Source: Euzebyella marina | Lineage (GTDB): Bacteria > Bacteroidota > Bacteroidia > Flavobacteriales > Flavobacteriaceae | Assembly (NCBI RefSeq): GCF_014855515.1 | Contig: NZ_JACYFK010000002.1 | Coordinates: 248,001 to 312,000 of the forward strand | Direction: 5' to 3' | Length of the DNA stretch: 64,000 nt | In this document: in pieces, positions 27,679-36,257 of the stretch | Layout: each line of letters opens with the position of its first letter | Position numbering within the stretch: position 1 is the first letter of the stretch | Notes under the pieces: generated by a model | The model's database searches: none | Told to the model about the DNA's origin: nothing | The model's input: only the letters and a program-made list of their open reading frames with translations | Program-made: the position numbers and the translations under genes

Positions 27679-28548
27679 TTAGGGGCAAAGTCTGTCCAAG
27701 GTATACCGGATGAGTTCATCAACACTTTCGCCTGGTTTTTTGCTGAATTCACCGGTTGCCCTATTGGCCAAGATACAGTTCATCGAAACTGCTCTATGAC
27801 CCAACAATTTTGAGAGCCCGTAGATACCCGAGGTCTCCATTTCCAAGTTGGTGATTCGTAAATCATTGTATTGAAATGATTGTAAGCGGTCTTTTAATTT
27901 CAAGTCGTCGGGTACCAAACGAAGGGAACGACCCTGAGGACCGTAAAACCCAATATTGGTAACAGTAACGCCTAATCGTATACGATTTGATTTCAATTGA
28001 GAGGCCAAGCTCTCGTCGTAGGTTACCGCATAAGGTGTCGATTTTCTTTTGGGCCATTCCGTATGCTCAACAAAGGCCTCCGTAATTTCCGGAACCTGAA
28101 CATCGACGCTGTCGTAAAAGTGCAATAACCCATCAAAACCTATAGCATACTCACTGATCAAAAACGAGTCAATAGGTATATCAGGTTGAATGGCGCCTGA
28201 GGTACCAATTCGTACAATGTTCAAACTGGTCTTTTGGTCCTTTACAGTTCTATTGTTAAAATCGATATTGACCAAGGCATCCAGTTCGTTAAGAACAATG
28301 TCAATATTATCGGTGCCAATACCGGTCGAGATGACGCTTAACCGCTGACCATTAAGAGTACCTGTATGGGTGTGAAACTCCCTTTTACCTTTTTGAAGTT
28401 CGATGGTATCAAAATGCTTTGAAACATCGGCAACACGATCTGGGTCGCCTACCGTGATTACCGTAGGCGCAATGTCTTGAGGTAAAAGATTAAGATGGTA
28501 AATGCTCTGGTCGGCATTGAGAATAAGCTCCGAAGGGCTTAATTTCAT
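27679..28548 (-). CDS. Nucleoside phosphorylase (uridine phosphorylase-like)
   Basis: 289 residues of the PNP/UDP phosphorylase superfamily. Visible motifs are VGDPDRVADVSKHFD, the phosphate-binding STGIGTDNIDIVLNEL, RIGTSGAIQPD and the ribose-binding NLEMETSGIYGLSKLLGH. This form is common in Bacteroidetes and distantly resembles uridine phosphorylase; the base specificity is not clear. It is 1 base downstream of the DUF1835 gene and upstream of ppk1, so the three are probably cotranscribed. Confidence 0.88.
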   Translation of the reverse strand: MKLSPSELILNADQSIYHLNLLPQDIAPTVITVGDPDRVADVSKHFDTIELQKGKREFHTHTGTLNGQRLSVISTGIGTDNIDIVLNELDALVNIDFNNRTVKDQKTSLNIVRIGTSGAIQPDIPIDSFLISEYAIGFDGLLHFYDSVDVQVPEITEAFVEHTEWPKRKSTPYAVTYDESLASQLKSNRIRLGVTVTNIGFYGPQGRSLRLVPDDLKLKDRLQSFQYNDLRITNLEMETSGIYGLSKLLGHRAVSMNCILANRATGEFSKKPGESVDELIRYTLDRLCP

Positions 28549-28549
28549 A

Positions 28550-29482
28550 CTATAGTTTTAAGATCCTACCAGAATCGGTATTAAAAAGAAAATTGTATTT
28601 CAAAGCACCACCTAAATAAACATCATTGTCTTGAATGCAAGAATAATAACTGGTGCGTTTTTCTAAGATTTCCTTTCCTTTTTTGGTCAAACGAACTGGG
28701 TTAAAACCTGAGAACAATGGTTTTAATCTGGTAATGGCACGCTCATATTGAGAATCGCCAAAACCTAGGAAACCTTGGTTTTGAAGTATCTCGGCCAAAA
28801 AGACCTTTCTTGAGGCAGGCTTTTTGTCCAAAGCAATTTGAAGAATGTTATTCTCCATAGAGTTCAACCCGTTTTTAATGCTAGGGAAGCGTTGCAGGTG
28901 CGTATGAAGTGCATCAGGCAGGTACTCAAATTGAAATTCCGAAAAATCGGAAAGATTCTCTAAACGGATCGGGTTGTCACTACAGTAAAGTTGCCAAACA
29001 TAATCGGCGTATTCGATATCATCTTGCGTAAGCTCCGTTTTGTTCTTGTAGAGATGAAGCAATTGCTCGTCGCTCAGTTCACTCAAAGAATATAGTTTAC
29101 CGCTCTCGTCTTCTTTGCCACTACATACCAATGAAATTTGCGCGTATTTTCGATTCGCCTTTAACCAGCTCAGAACGGCAATCATGTTTATTTGACAAAA
29201 AAGATCGTACTCGAACCAGAGTACGATCTCATCTTGTTGTTTGTGGTTGCAAAGAGAACGGTATTCTTTTAAGGTCTTTTCAATAAACCATGATTTCGAG
29301 ACCTTGTAATTTTTATTGAGAAATTCAAAGCGTGTTTTCCAGAAAGATTCACTGCCCACTGTGGTGAGGGTTTTGCCCTCGCATAACATCTCGCGCCATG
29401 TAATAATGTCGCCTTTGAGCTTAAGTGATTTTAGTTTCTCCGTAAAGCTATCTCCATTGGTGATGTGCAAAAGGGAACTCAT
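28550..29482 (-). CDS. DUF1835 domain protein
   Basis: 310 residues. The N-terminal half matches DUF1835 (LHITNGDSFTEKL at the start, then DIITWREMLCEGKT and EIVLWFEYDLFCQINMIAVL). This family includes small predicted nucleotide-binding or phosphotransfer-like proteins without an established role. The C-terminal half ends in RLTKKGKEILEKR, similar to a winged-helix end. First gene of the probable DUF1835-phosphorylase-ppk1 unit. Confidence 0.8.
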   Translation of the reverse strand: MSSLLHITNGDSFTEKLKSLKLKGDIITWREMLCEGKTLTTVGSESFWKTRFEFLNKNYKVSKSWFIEKTLKEYRSLCNHKQQDEIVLWFEYDLFCQINMIAVLSWLKANRKYAQISLVCSGKEDESGKLYSLSELSDEQLLHLYKNKTELTQDDIEYADYVWQLYCSDNPIRLENLSDFSEFQFEYLPDALHTHLQRFPSIKNGLNSMENNILQIALDKKPASRKVFLAEILQNQGFLGFGDSQYERAITRLKPLFSGFNPVRLTKKGKEILEKRTSYYSCIQDNDVYLGGALKYNFLFNTDSGRILKL

Positions 29483-29573
29483 TTATTTTGGGTGGATTAG
29501 GGTTTGACGATTAAAAGTACTATTTAATCAAAAAAAACAAAAAATAATTAACAGAAATCACTAAGTGATGACA

Positions 29574-29592
29574 AAAAAGGTCGGTCCTTTTT
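29574..29592 (-). terminator. Weak hairpin after the SUI1 gene
   Basis: AAAAAGG (29574-29580) and CCTTTTT (29586-29592) form a short hairpin followed on the minus strand by U residues. It lies just downstream of the SUI1 gene. Confidence 0.45.
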
Positions 29593-29602
29593 GCTGAAGT
29601 AA

Positions 29603-29932
29603 TTAACCTCCTACACGTTTCACCGAAAAGCCTTTTTCTTTTAGAATTTCCATTATTTTTTCACGATAATCTCCCTGAATAATAATCTGTTCGTTCTTGA
29701 AACTACCGCCTACGCTCAGTTTGGTCTTGATCTCTTTCGCTAATTTCTTAAAATCGCTATCGGCACCGTTGTAACCCTCTAATATGGTAATGGGTTTTCC
29801 CTTCCTCTTTTCGTATTTACAGATAATAGGATTGTCTTGAAGCCAAACATCGCTTTTCTCCTGTGCTGTCGGTTCTTCTTTTGGCGGTTCGTGATCCGGA
29901 AAAAGGTTTTTAAGCTGATCTTTTAAATCCAT
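29603..29932 (-). CDS. SUI1/YciH-type translation initiation factor
   Basis: 109 residues. The C-terminal ~75 residues are a SUI1 fold (KRKGKPITILEGYNG, LAKEIKTKLSVGGSFKNEQIIIQGDYREKIMEILKEKGF), as in bacterial YciH, which affects start-codon fidelity in vitro. The N-terminal ~35 residues form a short acidic tail. It is preceded by 1 base by the 2-oxoglutarate oxygenase gene on the same strand, so the two are probably cotranscribed. Confidence 0.92.
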   Translation of the reverse strand: MDLKDQLKNLFPDHEPPKEEPTAQEKSDVWLQDNPIICKYEKRKGKPITILEGYNGADSDFKKLAKEIKTKLSVGGSFKNEQIIIQGDYREKIMEILKEKGFSVKRVGG

Positions 29933-29933
29933 A

Positions 29934-30884
29934 CTACGCTTTTATCAATCCTAATTCAATGAGTCTTTCATGTAAAAACTCGCCAGCCGTTATATCGGCG
30001 TATTGTTTTGGGTGGTCTTCATCGATACAGTTCTCCAAACAGTTCAATGGCATCTCACTGATAGGATGCATGAAAAAAGGAATGGAGTATCTCGAAGTGC
30101 CCCACAATTCCTTTGGCGGATTGACCACTTGGTGTATCGTTGATTTTAGCTTATTGTTCGATAATCTAGAAAGCATATCCCCAACGTTGATCATCAGTTG
30201 GTCAGGCCTTGCAATGGCATCGACCCATTGCCCTTCGAGGTTCTGTACTTGCAAACCTCTACCGTGGGCACCCATTAGAAGGGTGATTAAGTTAATATCG
30301 CCATGGGCTGCCGCTCGAACCGCATTTTTAGGTTCGCTAGTGATAGGGGGGTAGTGGATGGGCCTTAAAATGGAGTTGCCATTTTTGATGTAGTCATCGA
30401 AATACGTTTCCTCTAAATCAAGGTGAAGAGCCAATGCCCTCAATACATACTGGGCCGTTTTCTCGAGCATTTGAAAAGTTTCCTTACCTACCTCATTGAA
30501 TTCGGGCAATTCGTCGACCGTTACATTATCAGGATATTCCTCCTCTAGCTTGGGATTGTTTTCCACATACTGGCCAAAATGCCAAAATTCCTTCAAATCG
30601 CCTTCTTTTCTTCCTTTAGCATGTTCTTTACCAAATGAGGTATAACCGCGTTGGCCACCGATGCCTTCTATTTCATACTTGTCTTTTATATCTTGGGGCA
30701 GATCAAAAAATCTTTTGATTTCCGTATAAAGATTTTCTACCAACTCATCGGAAAGGAAGTGTCCGCTTAGGGCCACAAAGCCGATATTTTCAAAAGCGGC
30801 TCCAATTTCTTCTATAAATTTTTGCTTTCGTTTTGGGTCTTCAGAAACGAAATCCTTTAAATCAACACTGGGTATCGCACTCAT
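29934..30884 (-). CDS. 2-oxoglutarate/Fe(II) oxygenase, isopenicillin N synthase family
   Basis: 316 residues. An N-terminal DIOX_N domain (FVALSGHFLSDELVENLY) precedes the double-stranded beta-helix core. The iron facial triad is complete: HGDINLITLL (HxD) and STIHQVVNPP (distal His). The RYS of TSRYSIPFF is the RxS co-substrate motif. These enzymes hydroxylate or cyclise small molecules; the substrate is unknown. First gene of a two-gene unit with SUI1, divergent from the E1 gene. Confidence 0.9.
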   Translation of the reverse strand: MSAIPSVDLKDFVSEDPKRKQKFIEEIGAAFENIGFVALSGHFLSDELVENLYTEIKRFFDLPQDIKDKYEIEGIGGQRGYTSFGKEHAKGRKEGDLKEFWHFGQYVENNPKLEEEYPDNVTVDELPEFNEVGKETFQMLEKTAQYVLRALALHLDLEETYFDDYIKNGNSILRPIHYPPITSEPKNAVRAAAHGDINLITLLMGAHGRGLQVQNLEGQWVDAIARPDQLMINVGDMLSRLSNNKLKSTIHQVVNPPKELWGTSRYSIPFFMHPISEMPLNCLENCIDEDHPKQYADITAGEFLHERLIELGLIKA

Positions 30885-31015
30885 AGCATCAACATTAATA
30901 TTTAGGCAAAGGTAAAAAATATTGCATAGTATGCCGCCGACATCCGTATTTGGGAATGATGCCTTTTTTCTACTTTTACATTGGTAACTAATTTAAAGGT
31001 ATCCCAAATTTCTCC

Positions 31016-32992
31016 ATGGAATTTCAAAAGAAAGGAATCAGCAATTTTACTTTGGTGCAGTTATATGAGCGAATGCTAAAACCGCGTATGATCGAAGAGC
31101 GTATGCTGGTTTTGCTACGGCAAGGAAAAATATCAAAATGGTTCAGCGGCATGGGGCAAGAAGCCATTTCGGTAGGTGTTGCGAGTGCCCTGCATGCGGA
31201 TGAATACATTTTGCCGATGCATCGAAATTTAGGGGTTTTTACGACCCGTGAAGTGCCACTTTCGCGTTTATTCGCCCAATGGCAGGGAAAGCTAGGCGGA
31301 TTTACCAAAGGAAGGGATCGTAGTTTTCATTTTGGTACGCAAGAATATAAGATTGTGGGTATGATTTCCCATTTAGGTCCCCAATTAGGCGTGGCTGATG
31401 GAATTGCCCTGGCCGATCTGATCAATGAAAGAGAAAAGGTTACCGCGGTGTTTACCGGCGAAGGAGGTACGAGTGAGGGAGATTTTCATGAAGCGCTGAA
31501 CATCGCCTCGGTGTGGAATTTACCAGTACTGTTCTGTATTGAGAACAATGGCTATGGTCTCTCTACCCCCACCAATGAACAATACAATTGCAAACGCTTA
31601 TCCGATAGGGGACAGGCCTACGGAATGGAATCGTATACGATTGAAGGGAATAATATTACCGAGGTTTATACCCAAGTGAAGACCTTATGCCAGTCCATAC
31701 GGGAAAACCCTAGGCCTGTACTGCTGGAATTCATTACGTTTCGCATGCGTGGCCACGAAGAGGCAAGCGGTACTAAATATGTTCCGGAAGAACTATTGCA
31801 GGAATGGGCCGAAAAAGACCCTATAAGCAACTACGAATCTTTCTTAATAAGAGAGGGTCTGCTCGATAAAGGGCAAATTGAAGAATTAAGGACAAAAATA
31901 GAAGATGAAATCAGTGAGCACTTGAAAATTGCTTTTGATGAACCCTCTGTAGAATTCAATTTAACCCAAGAATTAGTGGATGTATACCATCCGCATAATT
32001 TTGAGGAAATCAAACCAAAAGGTACTACTTCTAACATCCGATTTGTTGATGCTGTTTCAGAGGGTCTAAAGCAGTCGATGGAACGAAACAATGATTTGGT
32101 GATAATGGGCCAAGATGTAGCGGAGTATGGTGGGGTTTTTAAGGTGACGGAGGGTTTTGTTGAGTTGTTCGGCAAGAATAGGGTCAGGAACACGCCAATT
32201 TGCGAATCGGGAATCGTGGAGGCCGCCATGGGCCTATCTATAAACGGCATGAAAGCGGTGATGGAAATGCAATTCGCCGATTTTGCCACCTCAGGGTTCA
32301 ATCCCATTGTTAATTATTTGGCCAAATCACACTACCGTTGGGGCGAATCTGCCCAAGTAGTCATTCGAATGCCTTGTGGAGGCGATGTAGGTGCCGGTCC
32401 GTTTCATTCGCAAACCAACGAAGCATGGTTTACGAAAACCCCGGGACTCAAAGTGGTCTATCCGGCATTTCCTTTTGATGCTAAGGGACTTTTGGCTACT
32501 GCTATTGAAGACCCCAATCCCGTCATGTTTTTTGAACATAAGGCATTGTATAGAAGTATTTATCAAGAGGTTCCTAATGAATATTACAACATTCCATTCG
32601 GTCATGCTGCGTTGCTAAAAGAAGGTCGTGATGTAACTATCGTTACCTATGGCGCCGCTGTGCATTGGGCTTTGGCAGTTTTAAATGAACGTAAAGATAT
32701 CAGCGCCGACCTTTTGGATTTGCGTACCCTTTGCCCGTTGGATATCGAATCCATTTATGTCTCAGTAGAGAAAACAGGTAAGTTAATTATTCTCCAAGAA
32801 GATAGCCTTTTTGGGGGTGTTGCCAGTGATATTTCTGCCATTGTTACCGAAAATCGATTTGAATATTTAGATGCTCCCATAAAAAGGGTGGCCAGTTTAG
32901 AAACGCCGATACCCTTCGCCAAAGCTTTGGAAAATGGATACCTTCCAAAAACTAGGTTTGCCGAGGCATTGAATGAACTACTTGCGTATTAG
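31016..32992 (+). CDS. Fused alpha-beta E1 component of a branched-chain 2-oxoacid dehydrogenase
   Basis: 658 residues. The N-terminal ~330 residues are the alpha part, with the thiamine-diphosphate motif GEGGTSEGDFHEALN...ENNGYGLSTP. The C-terminal ~315 are the beta part (MGQDVAEYGGVFKVTEG, QFADFATSGFNPIVN, MPCGGDVGAGPFHSQ). Fusion of both subunits in one chain is common in Bacteroidetes. The enzyme decarboxylates branched-chain 2-oxoacids and passes the acyl group to an E2 lipoyl protein; E2 and E3 are not in the window. Its acyl-CoA products are starters for iso/anteiso fatty acids, possibly relevant to the nearby lipid/PKS operon (inference). Confidence 0.92.
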   Translation: MEFQKKGISNFTLVQLYERMLKPRMIEERMLVLLRQGKISKWFSGMGQEAISVGVASALHADEYILPMHRNLGVFTTREVPLSRLFAQWQGKLGGFTKGRDRSFHFGTQEYKIVGMISHLGPQLGVADGIALADLINEREKVTAVFTGEGGTSEGDFHEALNIASVWNLPVLFCIENNGYGLSTPTNEQYNCKRLSDRGQAYGMESYTIEGNNITEVYTQVKTLCQSIRENPRPVLLEFITFRMRGHEEASGTKYVPEELLQEWAEKDPISNYESFLIREGLLDKGQIEELRTKIEDEISEHLKIAFDEPSVEFNLTQELVDVYHPHNFEEIKPKGTTSNIRFVDAVSEGLKQSMERNNDLVIMGQDVAEYGGVFKVTEGFVELFGKNRVRNTPICESGIVEAAMGLSINGMKAVMEMQFADFATSGFNPIVNYLAKSHYRWGESAQVVIRMPCGGDVGAGPFHSQTNEAWFTKTPGLKVVYPAFPFDAKGLLATAIEDPNPVMFFEHKALYRSIYQEVPNEYYNIPFGHAALLKEGRDVTIVTYGAAVHWALAVLNERKDISADLLDLRTLCPLDIESIYVSVEKTGKLIILQEDSLFGGVASDISAIVTENRFEYLDAPIKRVASLETPIPFAKALENGYLPKTRFAEALNELLAY

Positions 32993-33136
32993 TAATCGAG
33001 CAAAAATCTTCCTTTTTAAAACGCACCTGTCTCGACAAATGGTGGCATCTTGCCATCGAAATTAACGATAGATTAACGTGTAGGGCTGGTCGTTATAAGC
33101 GATGCTCTCGTATCTATTCAAACTAAATTTTTAATT

Positions 33137-33619
33137 ATGATAAAGAATAGTTGGGTGCTAGGTGCACTTTTTCTGGTCTTAACCTCCTGTTCCCTCTCAA
33201 AGGAAGTAAGACAGCAACGTGATACCATCAACGGAACATGGGTTCTTAATGATGTATCGTATGAAGGTGAACAAGGTGATTACAAAGCCAAGTTGTTCAA
33301 CGATGCCGACGCCTACTGCTTTGAAGGAAGTACTTGGTATTTTTTGGAAAACAACAGTACGGGTAACTACAACATCAACAGTAGTACGGGTGCCTGCCCT
33401 TCGGGAGTTCGTAATATTAGATGGTCGGTGGTAGAAAACGAAGCTGGGGCCGATCGCTTACAGTTTAAGTATATCGACGAAAAGAAAAAAGACATTAACG
33501 GTAGAACTGGTTACGGTATGGATATTGTTTCCTTATCAAGTGCCAGTATGACCTTAAAGTCAAATGTAAACGTGAACGGTTCCCCAATTGCGGTGGTGTA
33601 CACGTTTAATAAACAATAA
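33137..33619 (+). CDS. Lipocalin-like lipoprotein
   Basis: 160 residues with a lipobox (LTSC, Cys18). The mature part has the lipocalin-type opening INGTWVLNDVSYEGE and a run of amphipathic strands (STWYFLENNSTGNYNI, LQFKYIDEKK, SASMTLKSNVNV), with one Cys pair (CFEGS and CPSGV). It is typical of Bacteroidetes lipocalin-family envelope proteins without a known ligand. It lies 10 bases before the OmpA-family gene and is probably cotranscribed with it. Confidence 0.85.
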   Translation: MIKNSWVLGALFLVLTSCSLSKEVRQQRDTINGTWVLNDVSYEGEQGDYKAKLFNDADAYCFEGSTWYFLENNSTGNYNINSSTGACPSGVRNIRWSVVENEAGADRLQFKYIDEKKKDINGRTGYGMDIVSLSSASMTLKSNVNVNGSPIAVVYTFNKQ

Positions 33620-33629
33620 AAAACTACAA

Positions 33630-34325
33630 ATGAAGAAGTTAGCTATAAAATCAGTTTATATCATCATGGCAATGTCCATGGTAGTCGGTTGTAAAACCGT
33701 ACAGAATGCGAACAACAAACAGAAAGGAGCCGTGATAGGTGCCGGTAGTGGCGCTGCCATAGGTGGTGTTATCGGCAACAATGTAGGTAATGGTAATAAT
33801 ACCGTGTTGGGTGCTATTTTGGGTGCCGCTATCGGCGGGGTTGCCGGTGGATATATCGGTGACCGAATGGATAGACAGGCAGAGCGTATCGAGGAAGAAA
33901 TTCCTGGAGCTGAAGTGACACGGGTTGGTGAGGGTATCAACGTTACCTTTAATGAGGATGCCGGAGTGTATTTCGACACCAACAAAAGTGATGTAAAAGG
34001 TACTTCGCAGACGACATTGAATAGTCTGGCCGATATTTTAAAGGAATATCCTAAATCGAACGTATTGGTTGAAGGGCATACCGATAGTGCTGGTCCTGAT
34101 GATTACAACATGCAGTTGTCAAAAAGTAGGGCTACCTCGGTAAGCAATTATTTGGTATCGCAGGGTATCGATTCCGGTAGATTGACTACCAAATGGTATG
34201 GCGAAGCGCAGCCGGTTGCCGACAACGAAACAAAAGAAGGTAAGGCAAAGAATAGAAGGGTAGAATTGGCTATTGTGGCCAGTGAAGCCTTGAAAGAAGA
34301 AGCAAAACAGCAAGTGAAGGGATAA
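33630..34325 (+). CDS. OmpA-family lipoprotein with glycine-zipper segment
   Basis: 231 residues. Lipobox VVGC (Cys21) follows the signal peptide MKKLAIKSVYIIMAMSM. A glycine-zipper region (GAVIGAGSGAAIGGVIG, then GAILGAAIGGVAGGYIG, residues about 35-85) precedes an OmpA C-terminal peptidoglycan-binding domain (about 110-225) with the signature VEGHTDSAGPDDYNMQLSKSR and NRRVELAI. This matches YiaD-like envelope-anchoring proteins. The start is the ATG at 33630, not the overlapping upstream in-frame codon at 33588. Confidence 0.93.
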   Translation: MKKLAIKSVYIIMAMSMVVGCKTVQNANNKQKGAVIGAGSGAAIGGVIGNNVGNGNNTVLGAILGAAIGGVAGGYIGDRMDRQAERIEEEIPGAEVTRVGEGINVTFNEDAGVYFDTNKSDVKGTSQTTLNSLADILKEYPKSNVLVEGHTDSAGPDDYNMQLSKSRATSVSNYLVSQGIDSGRLTTKWYGEAQPVADNETKEGKAKNRRVELAIVASEALKEEAKQQVKG

Positions 34326-34352
34326 TTGTTCCCGCTAAATAAGTTCCTTTAG

Positions 34353-34385
34353 AAATCCCGACCTAATGCAGGTCGGGATTTTTTA
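34353..34385 (+). terminator. Strong intrinsic terminator before the PKS operon
   Basis: AAATCCCGACCT (34353-34364) and AGGTCGGGATTT (34370-34381) form a 12-pair stem followed by TTTT. It ends the lipocalin-OmpA unit and covers the in-frame ATG at 34366. Confidence 0.9.
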
Positions 34386-34407
34386 TACAAAACCCTATCT
34401 TCCAAGA

Positions 34408-35535
34408 GTGAAATGTGATTATGAAATTATCGTAATTGGTGGTGGTTTGGCAGGACTTACGGCTGCCATTCATCTCGTATTGGAGGGGAGAAGTGTTCTG
34501 GTCATTGAAAAAAACGAATATCCGAATCATAAGGTTTGTGGTGAATATGTGTCCAACGAAGTGGTTCCCTACTTGAAGCGCTTGGATGTCGGGTTGCAAG
34601 AAAAGGGTGCGGTGTCCATTCAAGAATTGCAGTTCAGTACGGTTCGGGGCGTCTCTGTCAAAAGTAAATTACCGCTTGGAGGAGTAGGTATCAGTCGTTA
34701 TGCCTTTGACCATCATCTCTTTCAAAGGGCCCAACAGGTCGGTGTCCATTTTTTAATAGGTCAAGTGAATAATGTTTTGTTTAAAGATTCTTATTTTGAG
34801 GTGAATACAAGTTTAAATGAAACTATTACTTCAATATTTACAATCGGAGCATACGGAAAGAGAAGTGTGCTTGATAAGGCTTTGGATAGAAGTTTCATCC
34901 AAAACAAATCAAGTTGGATGGCTGTTAAAAACCATTATCATTTAGAGGACTTTCCTGAACACCTGGTAGGCTTGCATAATTTTGAGGGAGGATATGGCGG
35001 ACTATCCAAAACTGAAAACGGGGCGGTCAATTTCTGCTATCTCGCATCCTACGATAGCTTTCAAAAGGCCGGAAATATCGAGAATTACAACCAGCAGGTG
35101 GTGTCTAAAAACCCATTCCTGGGGAATTTCTTAAAAGAGGCACAACCTGTTTTTGACCAACCTTTGACCATCGCCCAGATTTCTTTTGAACCAAAACAAG
35201 CGGTAGAAAACCATATCATCATGTGCGGAGATACGGCGGGGCTCATACATCCCTTATGTGGTAACGGTATGGCGATGGCCATTCATAGCGCAAAAATTGC
35301 TTCCGAGTTACTGGTCGATTTTTTTTCGGGCTCCACCATGACCCGTGAGCAATTGGAGAAAAATTATATCCGTAAGTGGAAGAAAGCCTTTCAGAAAAGA
35401 ATTTGGTGGGGCAGGCAATTGCAGAAAATACTGTTGAAACCGAAACTATCAAACATACTATTGAAGGCAGTGGGCAAAACACCGGGGTTGTTAAACTTTA
35501 TGGTCAAGTGTACTCATGGTAAACCTATCAGCTAA
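34408..35535 (+). CDS. FAD-dependent oxidoreductase (geranylgeranyl-reductase/UbiH-like)
   Basis: About 375 residues. An N-terminal dinucleotide-binding motif YEIIVIGGGLAGLTAAIHL and a distal FAD motif CGDTAGLIHPLCGNGMAMAI place it with geranylgeranyl reductase-like and aromatic hydroxylase-like flavoproteins. I choose the GTG at 34408, directly before the flavin motif, because the ATG at 34366 lies inside a terminator stem. The stop overlaps the next start (TAATG). First gene of the type III PKS operon; it probably hydroxylates or reduces the polyketide lipid product (inference). Confidence 0.85.
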   Translation: MKCDYEIIVIGGGLAGLTAAIHLVLEGRSVLVIEKNEYPNHKVCGEYVSNEVVPYLKRLDVGLQEKGAVSIQELQFSTVRGVSVKSKLPLGGVGISRYAFDHHLFQRAQQVGVHFLIGQVNNVLFKDSYFEVNTSLNETITSIFTIGAYGKRSVLDKALDRSFIQNKSSWMAVKNHYHLEDFPEHLVGLHNFEGGYGGLSKTENGAVNFCYLASYDSFQKAGNIENYNQQVVSKNPFLGNFLKEAQPVFDQPLTIAQISFEPKQAVENHIIMCGDTAGLIHPLCGNGMAMAIHSAKIASELLVDFFSGSTMTREQLEKNYIRKWKKAFQKRIWWGRQLQKILLKPKLSNILLKAVGKTPGLLNFMVKCTHGKPIS

Positions 35536-36257
35536 TGATTAACTTAAAAAATAGATTTAAAGGAGAAGAGCTGATGGATGGCAAAAACATACCAAAAGCA
35601 ACCTTACTACCTGTTTTTGAAGATATCAATCGATGCAATCGAATTTTAGGTGGTACTAAAATTACCTTAAGTCACCTGAATCAAAATATAAACAGGTTCG
35701 ACAAAGAATCGTATACGATATTAGATGTGGGTTGCGGGGATGGGGAAATGCTTAGAAAAGTAGTTTTACAGGCCCGAAAACAAAATCGAAAGGTAAAATG
35801 CTACGGAGTTGACCTAAACGAAACTGCTTTGGCTATAGCTCGAGAAAAATCAAAAGAGTATCCAGAGATTGTCTTTCTAAATCAAAACATTTTCGACTGG
35901 GAAAATCTCAATATTCCCGTAGATTTTGTTTTGTGTACCTTGACCTTACACCATATCAAAGAATTTCAATTATCAGCTTTTTTGAAGAAATTGGCACAAA
36001 TTCCTTCAATCGCTTTGATTATAAACGATTTACAAAGAAGTACCTGGGCGTACTACTTATTTGAGCTCTTTAGTACTATTTTTATAAAGACCGAAATGGC
36101 CAGAAAAGATGGTGCTACCTCCATCAAAAGGGGGTTTTTGAGAAAGGAGCTCAAAGAGATGTCCAAAGGGTTGACCTTTGTGGAACATCAAATTAAATGG
36201 CAATGGGCCTTTCGATACAGCTGGGTCATGACCCGTAAGAATAAGCAGAATATATGA
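35535..36257 (+). CDS. Class I SAM-dependent methyltransferase
   Basis: 240 residues. The SAM-binding motif I TILDVGCGDGEML (about 57-70) is followed by an acidic loop (GVDLNETALAIAREK) and the typical strand FVLCTLTLHHIKEF. It overlaps the oxidoreductase stop by one base and the PKS start by four (ATGA), so the three are translationally coupled. In comparable type III PKS clusters such enzymes O- or C-methylate the aromatic product; its target is unproven here. Confidence 0.88.
   Translation: MINLKNRFKGEELMDGKNIPKATLLPVFEDINRCNRILGGTKITLSHLNQNINRFDKESYTILDVGCGDGEMLRKVVLQARKQNRKVKCYGVDLNETALAIAREKSKEYPEIVFLNQNIFDWENLNIPVDFVLCTLTLHHIKEFQLSAFLKKLAQIPSIALIINDLQRSTWAYYLFELFSTIFIKTEMARKDGATSIKRGFLRKELKEMSKGLTFVEHQIKWQWAFRYSWVMTRKNKQNI

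Noticed and set aside
34366-34407. ATG at 34366 as the start of the FAD oxidoreductase
   Set aside because: It lies inside a terminator stem and its codons have no family likeness; GTG at 34408 fits the flavin motif.
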